A stretch of DNA of 64,000 nt from contig JADJOP010000002.1 in assembly GCA_016713735.1 (NCBI GenBank), forward strand, positions 186,001-250,000. Direction: 5' to 3'. The DNA comes from Bryobacterales bacterium. GTDB lineage: Bacteria > Acidobacteriota > Terriglobia > Bryobacterales > Bryobacteraceae. Position numbers and translations under genes: made by a program. Numbering within the stretch: position 1 is the first letter of the stretch; each line of letters opens with the position of its first letter. Shown piece by piece: positions 8,025 to 16,752 of the stretch. The notes under the pieces are model-generated. The model saw only the letters and a list, made by a program, of their open reading frames with translations. It was not told the origin of the DNA and did not search any database.

Positions 8025-10571
8025 TCAGCCCGCCAGCAGCGCCCCCACCAGTGCCGACGCCGCCTCCTTGCCCCGCTCGCCCACCTCCCCCACCGGTCCC
8101 ACGCAGCTCGGGCACCCCACCTCGCACGGGCACCCCTTGATCATCGCCGCTGTCATCTCAAACAGCTTGTGCCGCAGCCTGTGCAGCGGTTGGCTCAACC
8201 CCACACCGCCCGGATACGTCTCATACAAAAACAAATTGGGCTCAAAATGATTCTGCGCCCCCGGCGCCTGAGCCGCCCCCGCCACCGTTTTCCCCTCGCC
8301 CCGCGCGCCCTCCTCCCCCCGTACCACCGCCGCGCCCTCGCCCTTCGTCACCTGAGCCGCCCCTCCCTCGCCCCGAACCACCGCCGCCCCCTCGCCCTGC
8401 GCCACCGCTCCCCCCTCGCCCACCCCACGCCCTTCGCCCCGCACCGCCGGCGCCACCACCGGCTTCGCCGTAATCCCCTCCGTGATCGAAATCCCAAAGT
8501 CCCGCGGGTCCGACATCAACAGCAGCGCCGCCACCGCCCGGAACGCATTCCCCAGCCCCACCAGCCCCGCCTGAATCTCCGTCGGCGAATACTCCGGAAA
8601 CCGCGCCAGAAACTCCGCCTGGAAGTGCAGCCAGAACGCCGTCGTGTGCATCTCCTGCTCCGGCAAATTCAGATTTCCTGCTCCGATATTCTCCATCGTG
8701 TAGAACTTCAGCTTCTTGAAGCCCACAATCTGCTGGTTCACCCGCACCTCGCCGAAACACGCCGCCGGCGTGCCCTCTCCCGCCGCCGGCGCCTCGGCAA
8801 AACGCGACAGCTCCTTCACCTGCGTATAGTCGATGGCATCGGTAAAGTAATCGCACTCCACCAGCCGCACATACGCCTTGCGGTTCTCATAATCCAGCCG
8901 CTCCACCTGGTATTGCGTCGCCTCGTGCAAGTAAATCGCCTTCTCGTGCAACTCGCCCAGCGCCGCCGTGAACGCCACCTCGGCAATCACCCGCGGCACG
9001 CCCGTCTCATCAATCACGATGAAGTTGTCGCTCGTCACCGCGCGCAAACTGATCGCGTCCGCCGGATACGTGTCCGACGTCCAGTGCCACGCGTTCGCCG
9101 AGTTGTGCACCAGCCCCAACTCCGCCAGAAACGGCATCAACGCCGTCGTGTCATGCGGCCCGAAGCGTTCCCCCTCCGCAATCGGCAGCTCAAACGCCGC
9201 GCACTTCAAGTGGCTCAGCAGAATCTCCAGGTTGTCCGGATTGATCTGCGCATGCTCCGGCGGCCGGTTGAAAAAGTAATCCGGGTTCTCCACGATGTAC
9301 TGATCCAGCGGCGCCGACGAAGCCACCAAAATCGCCAGCGACGTCGTCTGCCGCCGCCCCGCGCGCCCCGCCCGCTGCCACGTCGACGCAATCGTCCCCG
9401 GATACCCCGCCATCACCACGCAATCGAGCGACCCAATGTCGATCCCCAACTCCAGCGCATTCGTCGACACCACCGCCCGGATCTCGCCTGACCGCAGCCG
9501 CCGCTCAATCTCCCGCCGCTCTTTCGGTAAATACCCGCCGCGATACCCGCGCACGCCCTCGGCCCCCATCGGCATCTTCGTCGCGGCGTCTTTCAAATAC
9601 GTGACCAGCACCTCCGTCGCCAGCCGGTTATTGGCAAACACCAGCGTCTGCTGCCCGCGCTCCATCAGCTCCGTCGCAATCCGCCGCGTCTCGTTCAAAT
9701 ACCCGCGCCGGATCCCCAACTGCCGGTTCACAATCGGCGGATTGTAGAACACGAAATACTTCTCCCCCGCCGGCGAACCGTTCTTATCGATCAGCGAAAA
9801 CTTCTCCCCCGTCAGCGCCTCGGCCAGCTCCCTCGGATTCGCAATCGTCGCCGACGAGCAGATAAACTGCGGCCGCGAACCATAAAACTCGCAGATCCGC
9901 CGCAACCGCCGCAGCACATTCCCCATGTGCGACCCATACACGCCCCGGTAGTAATGCAGCTCATCAATCACGATATAGGCCAAACGTTCAAAACATTTCG
10001 CCCACTTCGTGTGATGCGGCAAAATCCCCGCATGCAGCATGTCCGGGTTCGACAACACCACGTTCGCCCGCTCCCGAATCGCCCGCCGCGCATCCTGCGG
10101 CGTGTCCCCGTCATAGGTGAACGCCCGAACCCCCGACCCCATCGATTCCACAATCGCGTGGAACTCCGCCAGTTGATCCTCCGCCAGCGCCTTCGTCGGA
10201 AACAGATAGAGCGCCCGCGCCTCCGCATCCACCGTCAACCGGTTCAACACCGGCAGGTTGTAGCACAGCGTCTTGCCGCTCGCCGTCGGCGTCACCACGA
10301 CGACGTTCTCCCCCGCCGCCACCCGCGCAAACGCCTCCGCCTGGTGCGAATACAACTGCTCCACCCCGCGCTGCCCCAGCGCCGCCCGCAGCGCCGGTGC
10401 CGTCTCCTCAGGCAGCGGAGCAAACTCCGCCGCACGCGCCGGCTGATGCCGGATGAACTTGATCGGCGACGACGGAGCCTCCATCGCCTCGCGAAACCGC
10501 GCCACCGCGGTCTCCACATCCTGCTGCGGTCGCGGATTCGGAAGAAGAGAAAAGTCGAGTGACGGCTGCAT
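8025..10571 (-). CDS. DEAD/DEAH-box helicase with DUF1998, MrfA/YprA family
   Basis: 848 residues. Superfamily 2 motifs are intact: Walker A TPTASGKT (94-101), SNPDMLH, motif II DELH (203-206), motif III SSAT, the TLVFANNR strand of the second RecA domain, STNALELGIDIG and motif VI QRAGRAGRR. The C-terminal DUF1998-type region ends with YPGGVGL and a cysteine cluster (CPCEVGCPSC, about 808-818), as in Hrq1/MrfA helicases. B. subtilis MrfA acts with nuclease MrfB in mitomycin-C repair; no MrfB homologue lies next to this gene. Unusual is a low-complexity insertion rich in Gly, Glu, Ala and Arg with recurring RGEG/QGEG units at about residues 704-770 (DNA 8262-8460), just before the cysteine region. 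Confidence 0.9.
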   Translation of the reverse strand: MQPSLDFSLLPNPRPQQDVETAVARFREAMEAPSSPIKFIRHQPARAAEFAPLPEETAPALRAALGQRGVEQLYSHQAEAFARVAAGENVVVVTPTASGKTLCYNLPVLNRLTVDAEARALYLFPTKALAEDQLAEFHAIVESMGSGVRAFTYDGDTPQDARRAIRERANVVLSNPDMLHAGILPHHTKWAKCFERLAYIVIDELHYYRGVYGSHMGNVLRRLRRICEFYGSRPQFICSSATIANPRELAEALTGEKFSLIDKNGSPAGEKYFVFYNPPIVNRQLGIRRGYLNETRRIATELMERGQQTLVFANNRLATEVLVTYLKDAATKMPMGAEGVRGYRGGYLPKERREIERRLRSGEIRAVVSTNALELGIDIGSLDCVVMAGYPGTIASTWQRAGRAGRRQTTSLAILVASSAPLDQYIVENPDYFFNRPPEHAQINPDNLEILLSHLKCAAFELPIAEGERFGPHDTTALMPFLAELGLVHNSANAWHWTSDTYPADAISLRAVTSDNFIVIDETGVPRVIAEVAFTAALGELHEKAIYLHEATQYQVERLDYENRKAYVRLVECDYFTDAIDYTQVKELSRFAEAPAAGEGTPAACFGEVRVNQQIVGFKKLKFYTMENIGAGNLNLPEQEMHTTAFWLHFQAEFLARFPEYSPTEIQAGLVGLGNAFRAVAALLLMSDPRDFGISITEGITAKPVVAPAVRGEGRGVGEGGAVAQGEGAAVVRGEGGAAQVTKGEGAAVVRGEEGARGEGKTVAGAAQAPGAQNHFEPNLFLYETYPGGVGLSQPLHRLRHKLFEMTAAMIKGCPCEVGCPSCVGPVGEVGERGKEAASALVGALLAG

Positions 10572-10633
10572 GGCTTCGCCCTTTCTTTGCGGTCTCTATG
10601 AGCCTACCGCACCACGCCCGCCACGGCAATCTC

Positions 10634-11897
10634 TCACCCCCGCACCGTCACCCGCGCCAGCGCCCCCTCGTCAAACTCAATCCCAAACCCCGGCCCCTCC
10701 GGCGGCGCGGCCGACCCCGGCGTATACGCCACCGGCTTCTTCAACAGCGCATTCCCAAACGCCCCCGCCATCAGGTTGCCGCCCTCCATAATCACGCAGT
10801 TCGACGTCGCCACCGCCATGTGCGCCGACGCGCTCCAATAGAGCGCCGTCCCCGTGCTCACATGCGGCGACCACAACACCCCATGCGCATCGGCCAGCAC
10901 CGCAATCCGCCGGCACTCCGTCACCCCCCCCGCCCGGCAGATGTCCGGATTGATGATCTCCGCCCCGCGCACCGCAAACAAATCCCGGAACTGAAACCGG
11001 TTCGAATAGGTCTCGCCCACGCAAATCGCCACGTCCAAAGCATCGGCCAGCTTCCGGATACGCCACCGTCTCCTCCGGCATCAGCGCGTCTTCCCACCAC
11101 CCGATCGCCTTCATCCGGTCCAACTCACGCCCCACCGTCACGGCCTCATGAAACTTGTAGCCGCCCAGCGAATCCACCAGCAACTGCCCCTTCCCCCGAA
11201 TCGCCTCCGCCGCCACCGCCGCGCGTTCCGTATCTCGCGTCCCGGCCCCTTTGCTCAACCCCATCTTCATCGTCGTGAACCCCGCCGCCAGCGCCTTCGC
11301 CGCATTCGCGCGCAGTTGCTCCGCCGTCGCCCCGCCCAGCCCGATATAAGTCGGAATCGAGTCGCGGTACTTCCCGCCCAGCAGTTGATACACCGGCTGC
11401 CCGGTGAACTTCCCCAGCAAATCCCACAACGCCAAATCAATCCCGGCAATTGCCTCCAGGAACGGCCCCGTCGAATAACCGCGCAGCCGTTCGCTCGAAT
11501 ACATCCGGTCCCACAGCGCCTCCACATTGCGCGCATCGAGCCCCACCAGCAGCGGCGCCAGAGCATCGGAGATGATCCGCTCATGCATCCGCGGCGCCGC
11601 CGGAGCATGACACTCCCCCCACCCCGTCAACCCCTGCGAGGTCGTGATCTTCACCAGCACCGCCTGCGTCCGCCCCTTGAAGCGCGACGGCGACGCATGA
11701 TCCAACCGGTTCCCCAATCCAATCCCCCCCGTCACCGCCCCCACCGGCGGCATCTCAATCAACGACTCCGCCGCCGCCTCATCATTCGGCGTCCGAATCA
11801 CAATCCCCTCAATCCCCGTAATCTTCAGCGGACCATTCCCCGCCTTCTGCGCCAGGGCAAGGGCAGGGAACAGTTGCAGCAGTTGGCGTCGGCGCAT
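10634..11897 (-). pseudogene. Enolase-superfamily (mandelate racemase/muconate lactonizing type) enzyme, frameshifted
   Basis: Reading from ATG 11897 gives a hydrophobic leader (RRRQLLQLFPALALAQ), then the enolase-superfamily N-terminal domain (TSQGLTGWGECHAP) and barrel (GIDLALWDLLGKFTGQPVYQLLG, TMKMGLSKG, QLLVDSLGGY, GWWEDALMPEETVAY). At about 11056 the frame must shift by one base: the original frame continues into nonsense, while the adjacent frame continues the family sequence RKLADALDVAICVGE, then DICRAGGVTECR and HVSTGTALYWSAS, to a stop at 10634. The change is one surplus base in TATCCGG. It may be a true pseudogene or a sequencing error. If intact it would be an exported acid-sugar dehydratase or epimerase like the gene at 41998. 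An upstream extension of the frame to 12095 is not used because the leader defines the start. Confidence 0.75.
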
Positions 11898-12084
11898 GGG
11901 CTCATCATATGTCACGTCGCGCCAACCCGCCCCCACCATTCCCGTCACAAACGCCAACTGAGAGTCTGTCCAATACCGAGCGCCCCCCAATCCAGCTTCG
12001 AGAACGCCGGAGTTGGGCAATGTCCGGGTAGCCGGCGATCCACCCGGAACGACGGTAAACGCTGTGCCGTTGATCGTGACCTGT

Positions 12085-12114
12085 GCGCACCACACTGGTG
12101 CACTTTGCTATTCT
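12085..12114 (+). promoter_or_regulatory. Operator dyad and extended -10 promoter for a leaderless ribbon-helix-helix gene
   Basis: GCACCA (12087-12092), spacer CAC, TGGTGC (12096-12101) is a perfect 6-bp inverted repeat, with one more outer G-C pair at 12085/12103. Immediately downstream is TGcTATTCT (12106-12114), an extended -10 element. A transcript starting about seven bases after it would begin at or next to ATG 12121, so the mRNA may be leaderless. A dyad in the promoter of a ribbon-helix-helix gene is the usual arrangement for autorepression. This is inference from sequence alone. Confidence 0.5.
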
Positions 12115-12120
12115 TCGGGT

Positions 12121-12417
12121 ATGGCAACCCGCAAAACGGGATCCGCAAGATCCCTCCGGCAGAGCGTTACGATCCCGGCTACGCTCGTTCCGGAAGTTCG
12201 CCGTACGGCCAAGGAACAACACGTCACGATGAGCCGGGCACTAGTCGCCCTCGCTGAGCGAGGCGTCCGCGCCGAGGTGGAAGCGAAGGAACAGCTGAAG
12301 TCCTCCTACAATCGCTTCCTCGCCGAAAACGATCCGGCCCGCAAGAACGAGGCAGGCAAGGACCTGATTCGCGCGATCTTCGGGAAGGATTCCATTGCCG
12401 AAGATTCAATTCGCTAA
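12121..12417 (+). CDS. Ribbon-helix-helix (CopG/Arc-like) DNA-binding protein, possible antitoxin
   Basis: 98 residues from ATG 12121. The segment RQSVTIPATLVPEVRRTAKE followed by HVTMSRALVALAERGVRAE matches a ribbon-helix-helix fold: a short basic beta strand, two helices, and a turn before TMSRAL. The C-terminal half is charged and helical, with no second domain. An upstream extension of the frame to 12013 is not used: ATG 12121 has the promoter/operator immediately before it. The next gene overlaps it by 23 bp, so the two are probably translationally coupled. Such pairs often form type II toxin-antitoxin modules with this protein as antitoxin and repressor. The partner is not a recognised toxin, so that role is tentative. 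Base composition is lower in GC than the neighbours. Confidence 0.7.
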   Translation: MATRKTGSARSLRQSVTIPATLVPEVRRTAKEQHVTMSRALVALAERGVRAEVEAKEQLKSSYNRFLAENDPARKNEAGKDLIRAIFGKDSIAEDSIR

Positions 12418-12640
12418 CCTGCCCAGGCCAGTCTGGCAGCACCTTCTCCAGCGAGTCGATGAGCGCCGCATCTCAGTCGCAGACTTGTTGGCGCTCCAGG
12501 AATGGGTCAAGACTGGTCCAGTTGCGCCCGCAGGTGACTGGTACAAGGACTTCAGCTCATTCATCTTGTGCGGAAGCGATCAGTTTCCCAAGACGGTGCT
12601 TGAGAAAGGAATGAAGCCATTCGGAAATCCGGTCGCGTGA
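12395..12640 (+). CDS. Small hypothetical protein coupled to the ribbon-helix-helix gene, possible toxin
   Basis: 81 residues from TTG 12395, with GGGAAGGA at 12381-12388 as ribosome site, overlapping the preceding gene by 23 bp in another frame. The sequence (start MPKIQFANLPRPVWQHLLQR) is rich in Trp, Asp and Lys: VADLLALQEWVKTGP, AGDWYKDFSSFILCG, KTVLEKGMKPFG. No signal peptide or membrane segment is visible. I do not recognise the family; it is not obviously ParE, RelE, HicA, PIN or MazF. The coupling and size are compatible with the toxin of a two-gene module, but it could equally be an unrelated small cytoplasmic protein. Confidence 0.6.
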   Translation: MPKIQFANLPRPVWQHLLQRVDERRISVADLLALQEWVKTGPVAPAGDWYKDFSSFILCGSDQFPKTVLEKGMKPFGNPVA

Positions 12641-12684
12641 CTACAGGCAACATTACGTTGATCGGGAACTAACATCCAATGGCG

Positions 12685-13008
12685 TTACTCGGTTGCAGTT
12701 TCGGCGAGAGCCGTCGAAAACGCTGCGAGCGCGTCACGGAGTCTTGGATCGTCAATCTGCTCCGCTTCCACGTGCCTGTAAAACACGTATCCACCGCCCT
12801 TGTGGAGAACGATCTCGAAATCAAGTAAGCCGTTCACCCAGCCGCAAATGCGGCCCATTCTCTCAGGTCCGTCGTAATCGGCGAAAGCAGCAGGCAAGTA
12901 TTCAGGTCTCTGCTGGACGCCCGCCAAACTGGTTCCGGGGCTGAGCAGAGTCTCCGTTGAGCAAAGCCACTGGACGAGCTCAGAAAGTGCTATCTGCGGG
13001 TCAGACAC
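12685..13008 (-). CDS. Small acidic hypothetical protein
   Basis: 107 residues from GTG 13008 (SDPQIALSELVQWLCS). The protein is acidic and probably cytoplasmic, with an alternating alpha/beta look: LDFEIVLHKGGGYVFYRHVE is a likely beta hairpin and RLRDALAAFSTALAE a C-terminal helix. There is no signal peptide or known catalytic motif. The size, acidity and isolated position resemble orphan immunity proteins of polymorphic-toxin systems, but no toxin gene is present, so this is only a comparison. Codon use is less GC-skewed than in the flanking genes, and together with the two genes at 12121-12640 it forms a small accessory islet. Confidence 0.6.
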   Translation of the reverse strand: MSDPQIALSELVQWLCSTETLLSPGTSLAGVQQRPEYLPAAFADYDGPERMGRICGWVNGLLDFEIVLHKGGGYVFYRHVEAEQIDDPRLRDALAAFSTALAETATE

Positions 13009-13177
13009 CGTCCAAGCTTCGCAAAACTGGGGCCAGATCTCATACTCCCGCGAAGTCGCGCAGCGTTTACCGATTGTGGTCCGCTCACCAGCTGCTCCTA
13101 CAAAGCCTCATCCCAACCAAGCCCTCCCAGGCGCCCCCGCCATTCCCACAGCCCCCCACCCCCGCTACACTGAACTC

Positions 13178-13966
13178 ATGGTGTCCCGGGCTCTCCTTTG
13201 CCTGCTCGCCTTCGCCGCCCTCCTCGCGGCCCAGTCCTTCCGCCTCTTCCTCAAGGAAGGCGGCCACCACTCCGTCCGCGAATATTCCGTCAACGCCGAC
13301 CGCGTCCGCTACTACTCCACCGAACGCGGCGACTGGGAAGAGATCCCCGTCGAACTCGTCGACCTCAAGCGCACCGAAGCCGAACGCGCCGAACGCGCCG
13401 CCTCCATCAAGGAAGAAGCCGCCGCCCTCGCCGCCGAAGACAAAGCCGAACGCCAACAGCGCCGCGAAGCCGCCCGCGTCCCCTCCGAACCCGGCGTCTA
13501 TTACCTCAACGGCCCCGACCTCGTCGCCATCCCCGTCGCCGAAACCGCCCTCCGCACCAACAAGCGCCGCTCCATCCTCAAGCGCATCTCCCCGCTCCCC
13601 ATGGTCTCCGGCAAGTCCACCCTCGAACTCGACGGCGAAACCTCGCCCCACGCCGTCAAGATCCCCACCCCCGAGTTCTATTTCCGCCTCGAACGCGAAG
13701 AGCGCTTCACCATCATCAAGCTCGCCCCCAAAAAGGGCGTCCGCATCGCCCAAACCTGGGAGAAAATCCCCGTCAGCGAGGAACTCATCGAAACCCACGA
13801 GGCCATCGAGATTTTTCGCCAGCAGTTCGGCGACAATCTATATAAGATCTGGCCGCGGAAACCCCTCGAGCCCGGCGAATACGCCGTCATCGAATACACA
13901 GAGGGCAAGGGAAACACCAGAGTTTGGGATTTCTCCTGGCGCGGCTCGACCCCCACTACACCGTGA
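13178..13966 (+). CDS. Secreted hypothetical protein
   Basis: 262 residues from ATG 13178, which gives a clean signal peptide (MVSRALLCLLAFAALLAAQS); the frame is open further upstream but that stretch looks non-coding. The mature protein begins with a strand pattern (FRLFLKEGGHHSVREYSVN) and RVRYYSTERGDWEEIPVELV, followed by a charged helical Glu/Arg/Ala segment (about residues 65-105) and a predominantly beta C-terminal half (VYYLNGPDLVAIPV, YFRLEREERFTIIKL, GEYAVIEYTEGKGN). No catalytic motif is recognised. Its stop overlaps the start of the glycosyltransferase (GTGA), implying coupled translation. Confidence 0.7.
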   Translation: MVSRALLCLLAFAALLAAQSFRLFLKEGGHHSVREYSVNADRVRYYSTERGDWEEIPVELVDLKRTEAERAERAASIKEEAAALAAEDKAERQQRREAARVPSEPGVYYLNGPDLVAIPVAETALRTNKRRSILKRISPLPMVSGKSTLELDGETSPHAVKIPTPEFYFRLEREERFTIIKLAPKKGVRIAQTWEKIPVSEELIETHEAIEIFRQQFGDNLYKIWPRKPLEPGEYAVIEYTEGKGNTRVWDFSWRGSTPTTP

Positions 13967-14898
13967 GTTCCGCCACACACCCCGACCCAACGCTCCCCCT
14001 CGTCTCCATCGTCACGCCCACCTTCAACATGGGTCGCTTCCTCCCCGAAACGATGGACTCCGTGCTCTCGCAGGACTACCCCAACATCGAATACATCGTC
14101 ATGGACGGCGGCTCCACCGACAACACCGTCGACGTCCTCCGCGATTACGAAGCCCGCTACCCTGGCCGCTTCACCTGGTCGAGCGAACGCGACAAAGGCC
14201 AGTCCGACGCCGTCAACAAAGGCTTCCTCCGCTCCCACGGCCAGATCTTCACCTTCCTCAACTCCGACGACACCTACTTCCCCGGCGCCGTCTCACGCGC
14301 CGTCGAAGCCTTCCAGGCCAACCCCGATGTCGCCGTCGTCTATGGCGACGCCTACTACACCGACGAACAAAACAAGCCCATCCGCCGCTACCCCGTCGAC
14401 CCCTACGACTACCACCGCCTCGGCTCCCTCTGCCACATCTGCCAGCCCGCCGCCTTCCTCCGCGCCGCCGCCTTCCGTGAGGCCGGCATGCTCGACACCA
14501 ACCTCCACCTCACCCTCGACTACGACCTCTGGCTCAAAATCAGCGACCGCCACCCGCTCCTGAAAATCGACCACTTCCTCGCCAACTCCCGCATGTGGGC
14601 CGACAACAAAACCCTCTCCCGTCGCCGCATCACCTTCCAGGAAGTCGCCAAAATCCTCAAGAAACACCGCGGCTACATGCCCCTCAACTGGACCTACGGC
14701 TACGCCGCCTTCCTCCGCGACGGCAACGACGGCTTCTATGTCCACTCCACCCCCAGCGTCGTCACCTACCTCTTCACGCTCGCCCTCGGCTTCTACTACA
14801 ACCCCCTCCGCTTCCACCGCTTCCTCGCCGAGTGCTTCAACGAATTCCGCCCCGCCCTCACCATGCTCGTCAAAGGCCACCCCAAACCGCGCGAGTGA
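13963..14898 (+). CDS. Family 2 glycosyltransferase
   Basis: 311 residues from GTG 13963, which overlaps the previous TGA; an ORF extension to 13924 adds only out-of-context sequence. The GT-A core is clear: PLVSIVTPTFNMGRFLPETM, VMDGGSTDNT, ERDKGQSDAVNKGF, the DxD-like LNSDDTY, and the catalytic-region LTLDYDLWLKI. The C-terminus has aromatic, moderately hydrophobic stretches (SVVTYLFTLALGFYYNPLRF) that may associate with the membrane. It would transfer a sugar from a nucleotide sugar to a polysaccharide or lipid acceptor on the cytoplasmic side; donor and acceptor cannot be told. It lies between a secreted protein and a hydrolase on the same strand. Confidence 0.88.
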   Translation: MSSATHPDPTLPLVSIVTPTFNMGRFLPETMDSVLSQDYPNIEYIVMDGGSTDNTVDVLRDYEARYPGRFTWSSERDKGQSDAVNKGFLRSHGQIFTFLNSDDTYFPGAVSRAVEAFQANPDVAVVYGDAYYTDEQNKPIRRYPVDPYDYHRLGSLCHICQPAAFLRAAAFREAGMLDTNLHLTLDYDLWLKISDRHPLLKIDHFLANSRMWADNKTLSRRRITFQEVAKILKKHRGYMPLNWTYGYAAFLRDGNDGFYVHSTPSVVTYLFTLALGFYYNPLRFHRFLAECFNEFRPALTMLVKGHPKPRE

Positions 14899-14904
14899 TC
14901 GCCC

Positions 14905-16195
14905 ATGCGCCCCCTCTTCCTCCCCGCACTCCTCCTCGCCGCCTTCCTCTTTCCCCTCCCAGCCTCCGCCCAAACCCGCCCCCGCGTCCTCGTCTCCACC
15001 GACATCGGCGGCACCGACTACGACGACTTCCAATCCCTCGTCCACCTCCTCCTCTACACCGACCGCATCGACCTCGAAGGCCTCATCGCCTCCCCCTACG
15101 GCACAGACCCCAATCGCAAACGTCACCTCCTCCACATCATCGATCTCTACGCCCGCGACCACCCCAACCTCCGCACCCACGCCGCCTATCCCACCCCGAC
15201 CACCTCCGCGCCATCTCCAAACAAGGCGGCATCGAGCCCACCCCGCCGCCCGGCTATGGCCAACCCACCGAGGGCTCCCGATTGGATCATCCACTGCGCC
15301 CGCCGCCCCGATCCCAACCCCGATCCCCGCACCGGCCCCCGCCCCCTCTGGCTCCTCGTCTGGGGCGGCATCGACGACCTCGCCCAAGCCCTCCACGACG
15401 CCCCCTCCATCAAGCAATCCCTCCGCGTCTACTTCATCGGCGGCCCCAACAAGAAATGGTCCGCCGCCGCCTACGACTACATCGCCCGCCACCACCCCGA
15501 CCTCTGGATCATCGAGGCCAACTCCACCTACACCGGCTTCTTCCTCGGCGGCAACCAGTCCGGCGACCTCGCCAACCGCGCCTTCGTCTCCACGCACGTC
15601 AAAGGACGCGGCGCCCTCGGTGACTACTTCGCCACCATCGCTCCGGCCCTCAAAATGGGCGACACGCCGTCCCTGACCTACCTGTTCGGAACCAACCCCG
15701 AAAACCCCGCCGCCGACTCCTGGGGCGGCAGCTTCGTCCGCGCCTGGAACCGCCCCCGCCGCACCTTCACCAAGCCCCCCACAGCATCCACAACCGTCGA
15801 GGTCTACTCCATCCTCGAATTCCTCTACCGCCCCGCCTCACCCGCGCCCCCCAACGCCACCGCCCACCTCCTCATCGACGACCAGCAATTTCCCGGCTAC
15901 CCCACCCCCACCGGCGATTGGCGCTTCCTCTTCTCTCCCAAATCCGTCAAGCAGTGGACCTACCGCATCGTCAGCACCCACCCCCGCACTCGACGGTCAA
16001 ACAGGAGCCTTCACCTCGGTCTTCCCGCCCAACTACCCACAACCCTCACCCGCCTTCCCCAACTGGTGGACCGACAACCCCGACACCGCCCTCCGCGAAG
16101 GCCTGGAACAAGGCGCCAAAACCGTCAGCCGACACCGCGAAGCCTTCCTGCGCGACTTCGCCGCCCGCCTCCTCCGCTGCCAGTCCGCGCGTTAA
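14905..16195 (+). pseudogene. DUF1593 nucleoside-hydrolase-like secreted protein, with three frame changes
   Basis: It begins six bases after the glycosyltransferase with a signal peptide (MRPLFLPALLLAAFLFPLPA) and the nucleoside-hydrolase-like motif VLVSTDIGGTDYDD, then LLVWGGIDDLAQAL and GGPNKKWSAAAYDYI, as in DUF1593 proteins of polysaccharide-degrading bacteria. Three single-base frame changes are needed. Near 15198 one C is missing and near 15281 one G is surplus; between them the neighbouring frame reads the plausible DHLRAISKQGGIEP. Near 15985 a C run has one extra C, after which the natural C-terminus ALDGQTGAFTSVFPPNY continues to FAARLLRCQSAR and TAA 16195. Without correction the C-terminal domain is lost. 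Sequencing error in C runs is at least as likely as genuine decay. Confidence 0.75.
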
Positions 16196-16752
16196 CGCTC
16201 CAACGCCACGAAATCCAAGCTCCCCGCAATCGCCCGCAACGCCGCCTCGCGCGCCGTCACCCGCGCCGTCTCCCCGCTCGCCGTCAGCGCCAGCAGCTTC
16301 CCCTTCACCATCACGTAGAACGCCCGCACCCGCACATTCTTTCCCCCCTTGCGCAAATCCAGCGTGTAAATCGCCCCCGGCCTCCCCGGTGCCGAAAACA
16401 CCTCCTTCAACGGCTCCCGCGCAATCTCCACCCCCATCGACCCCCACCGCCCCTTCAACTCATCCCCAATCGCTGCATCCTCAGGACCCTCCAACCCCTC
16501 GGCAATCTCCACCACGATCACCTCCGGGTTGTCTTCCTTCTCGGCGTCCACCACCACCCCCGGCGGCAGCAGCATCACCGCCTCGGAGCCCTCCTCCACC
16601 TTCCAGTCCTTCGGAATCGCATACACAATCCCAATCCCGTGCTTGCGCGGCTTCTCCAGCTTCGGAGCCCTCTGCGCCTTCTGCGCCGACAGCCCCGCCG
16701 CCATCACCACCGCGATCAGCGCGATCCTAACTATGCCGGATGACCAATACAT
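16192..16752 (-). CDS. Secreted hypothetical protein
   Basis: 186 residues with an N-terminal signal sequence (RIALIAVVMAAGLSAQ) after a short extension from ATG 16752. The mature part begins basic (KAQRAPKLEKPRKHG) and continues as an alpha/beta domain (GIGIVYAIPKDWKVEEGSEA, AIYTLDLRKGGKNVRVRAFY, GKLLALTASGE) reminiscent of small lipid- or protein-binding folds that start with a PKDW motif; no catalytic residues are evident. The start overlaps the 3' end of the YchF-like gene by 26 bp, which suggests a shared transcript. A shorter start inside the signal peptide cannot be excluded. The 3' end meets the convergent DUF1593 gene, overlapping by 4 bp. Confidence 0.65.
   Translation of the reverse strand: MYWSSGIVRIALIAVVMAAGLSAQKAQRAPKLEKPRKHGIGIVYAIPKDWKVEEGSEAVMLLPPGVVVDAEKEDNPEVIVVEIAEGLEGPEDAAIGDELKGRWGSMGVEIAREPLKEVFSAPGRPGAIYTLDLRKGGKNVRVRAFYVMVKGKLLALTASGETARVTAREAALRAIAGSLDFVALER

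Noticed and set aside
10677..12095. A 472-residue protein from 12095 through the enolase-superfamily gene
   Set aside because: The first 66 residues are upstream non-coding sequence and the last about 130 are out of frame with the family; the real gene runs from 11897 with a frame change near 11056.
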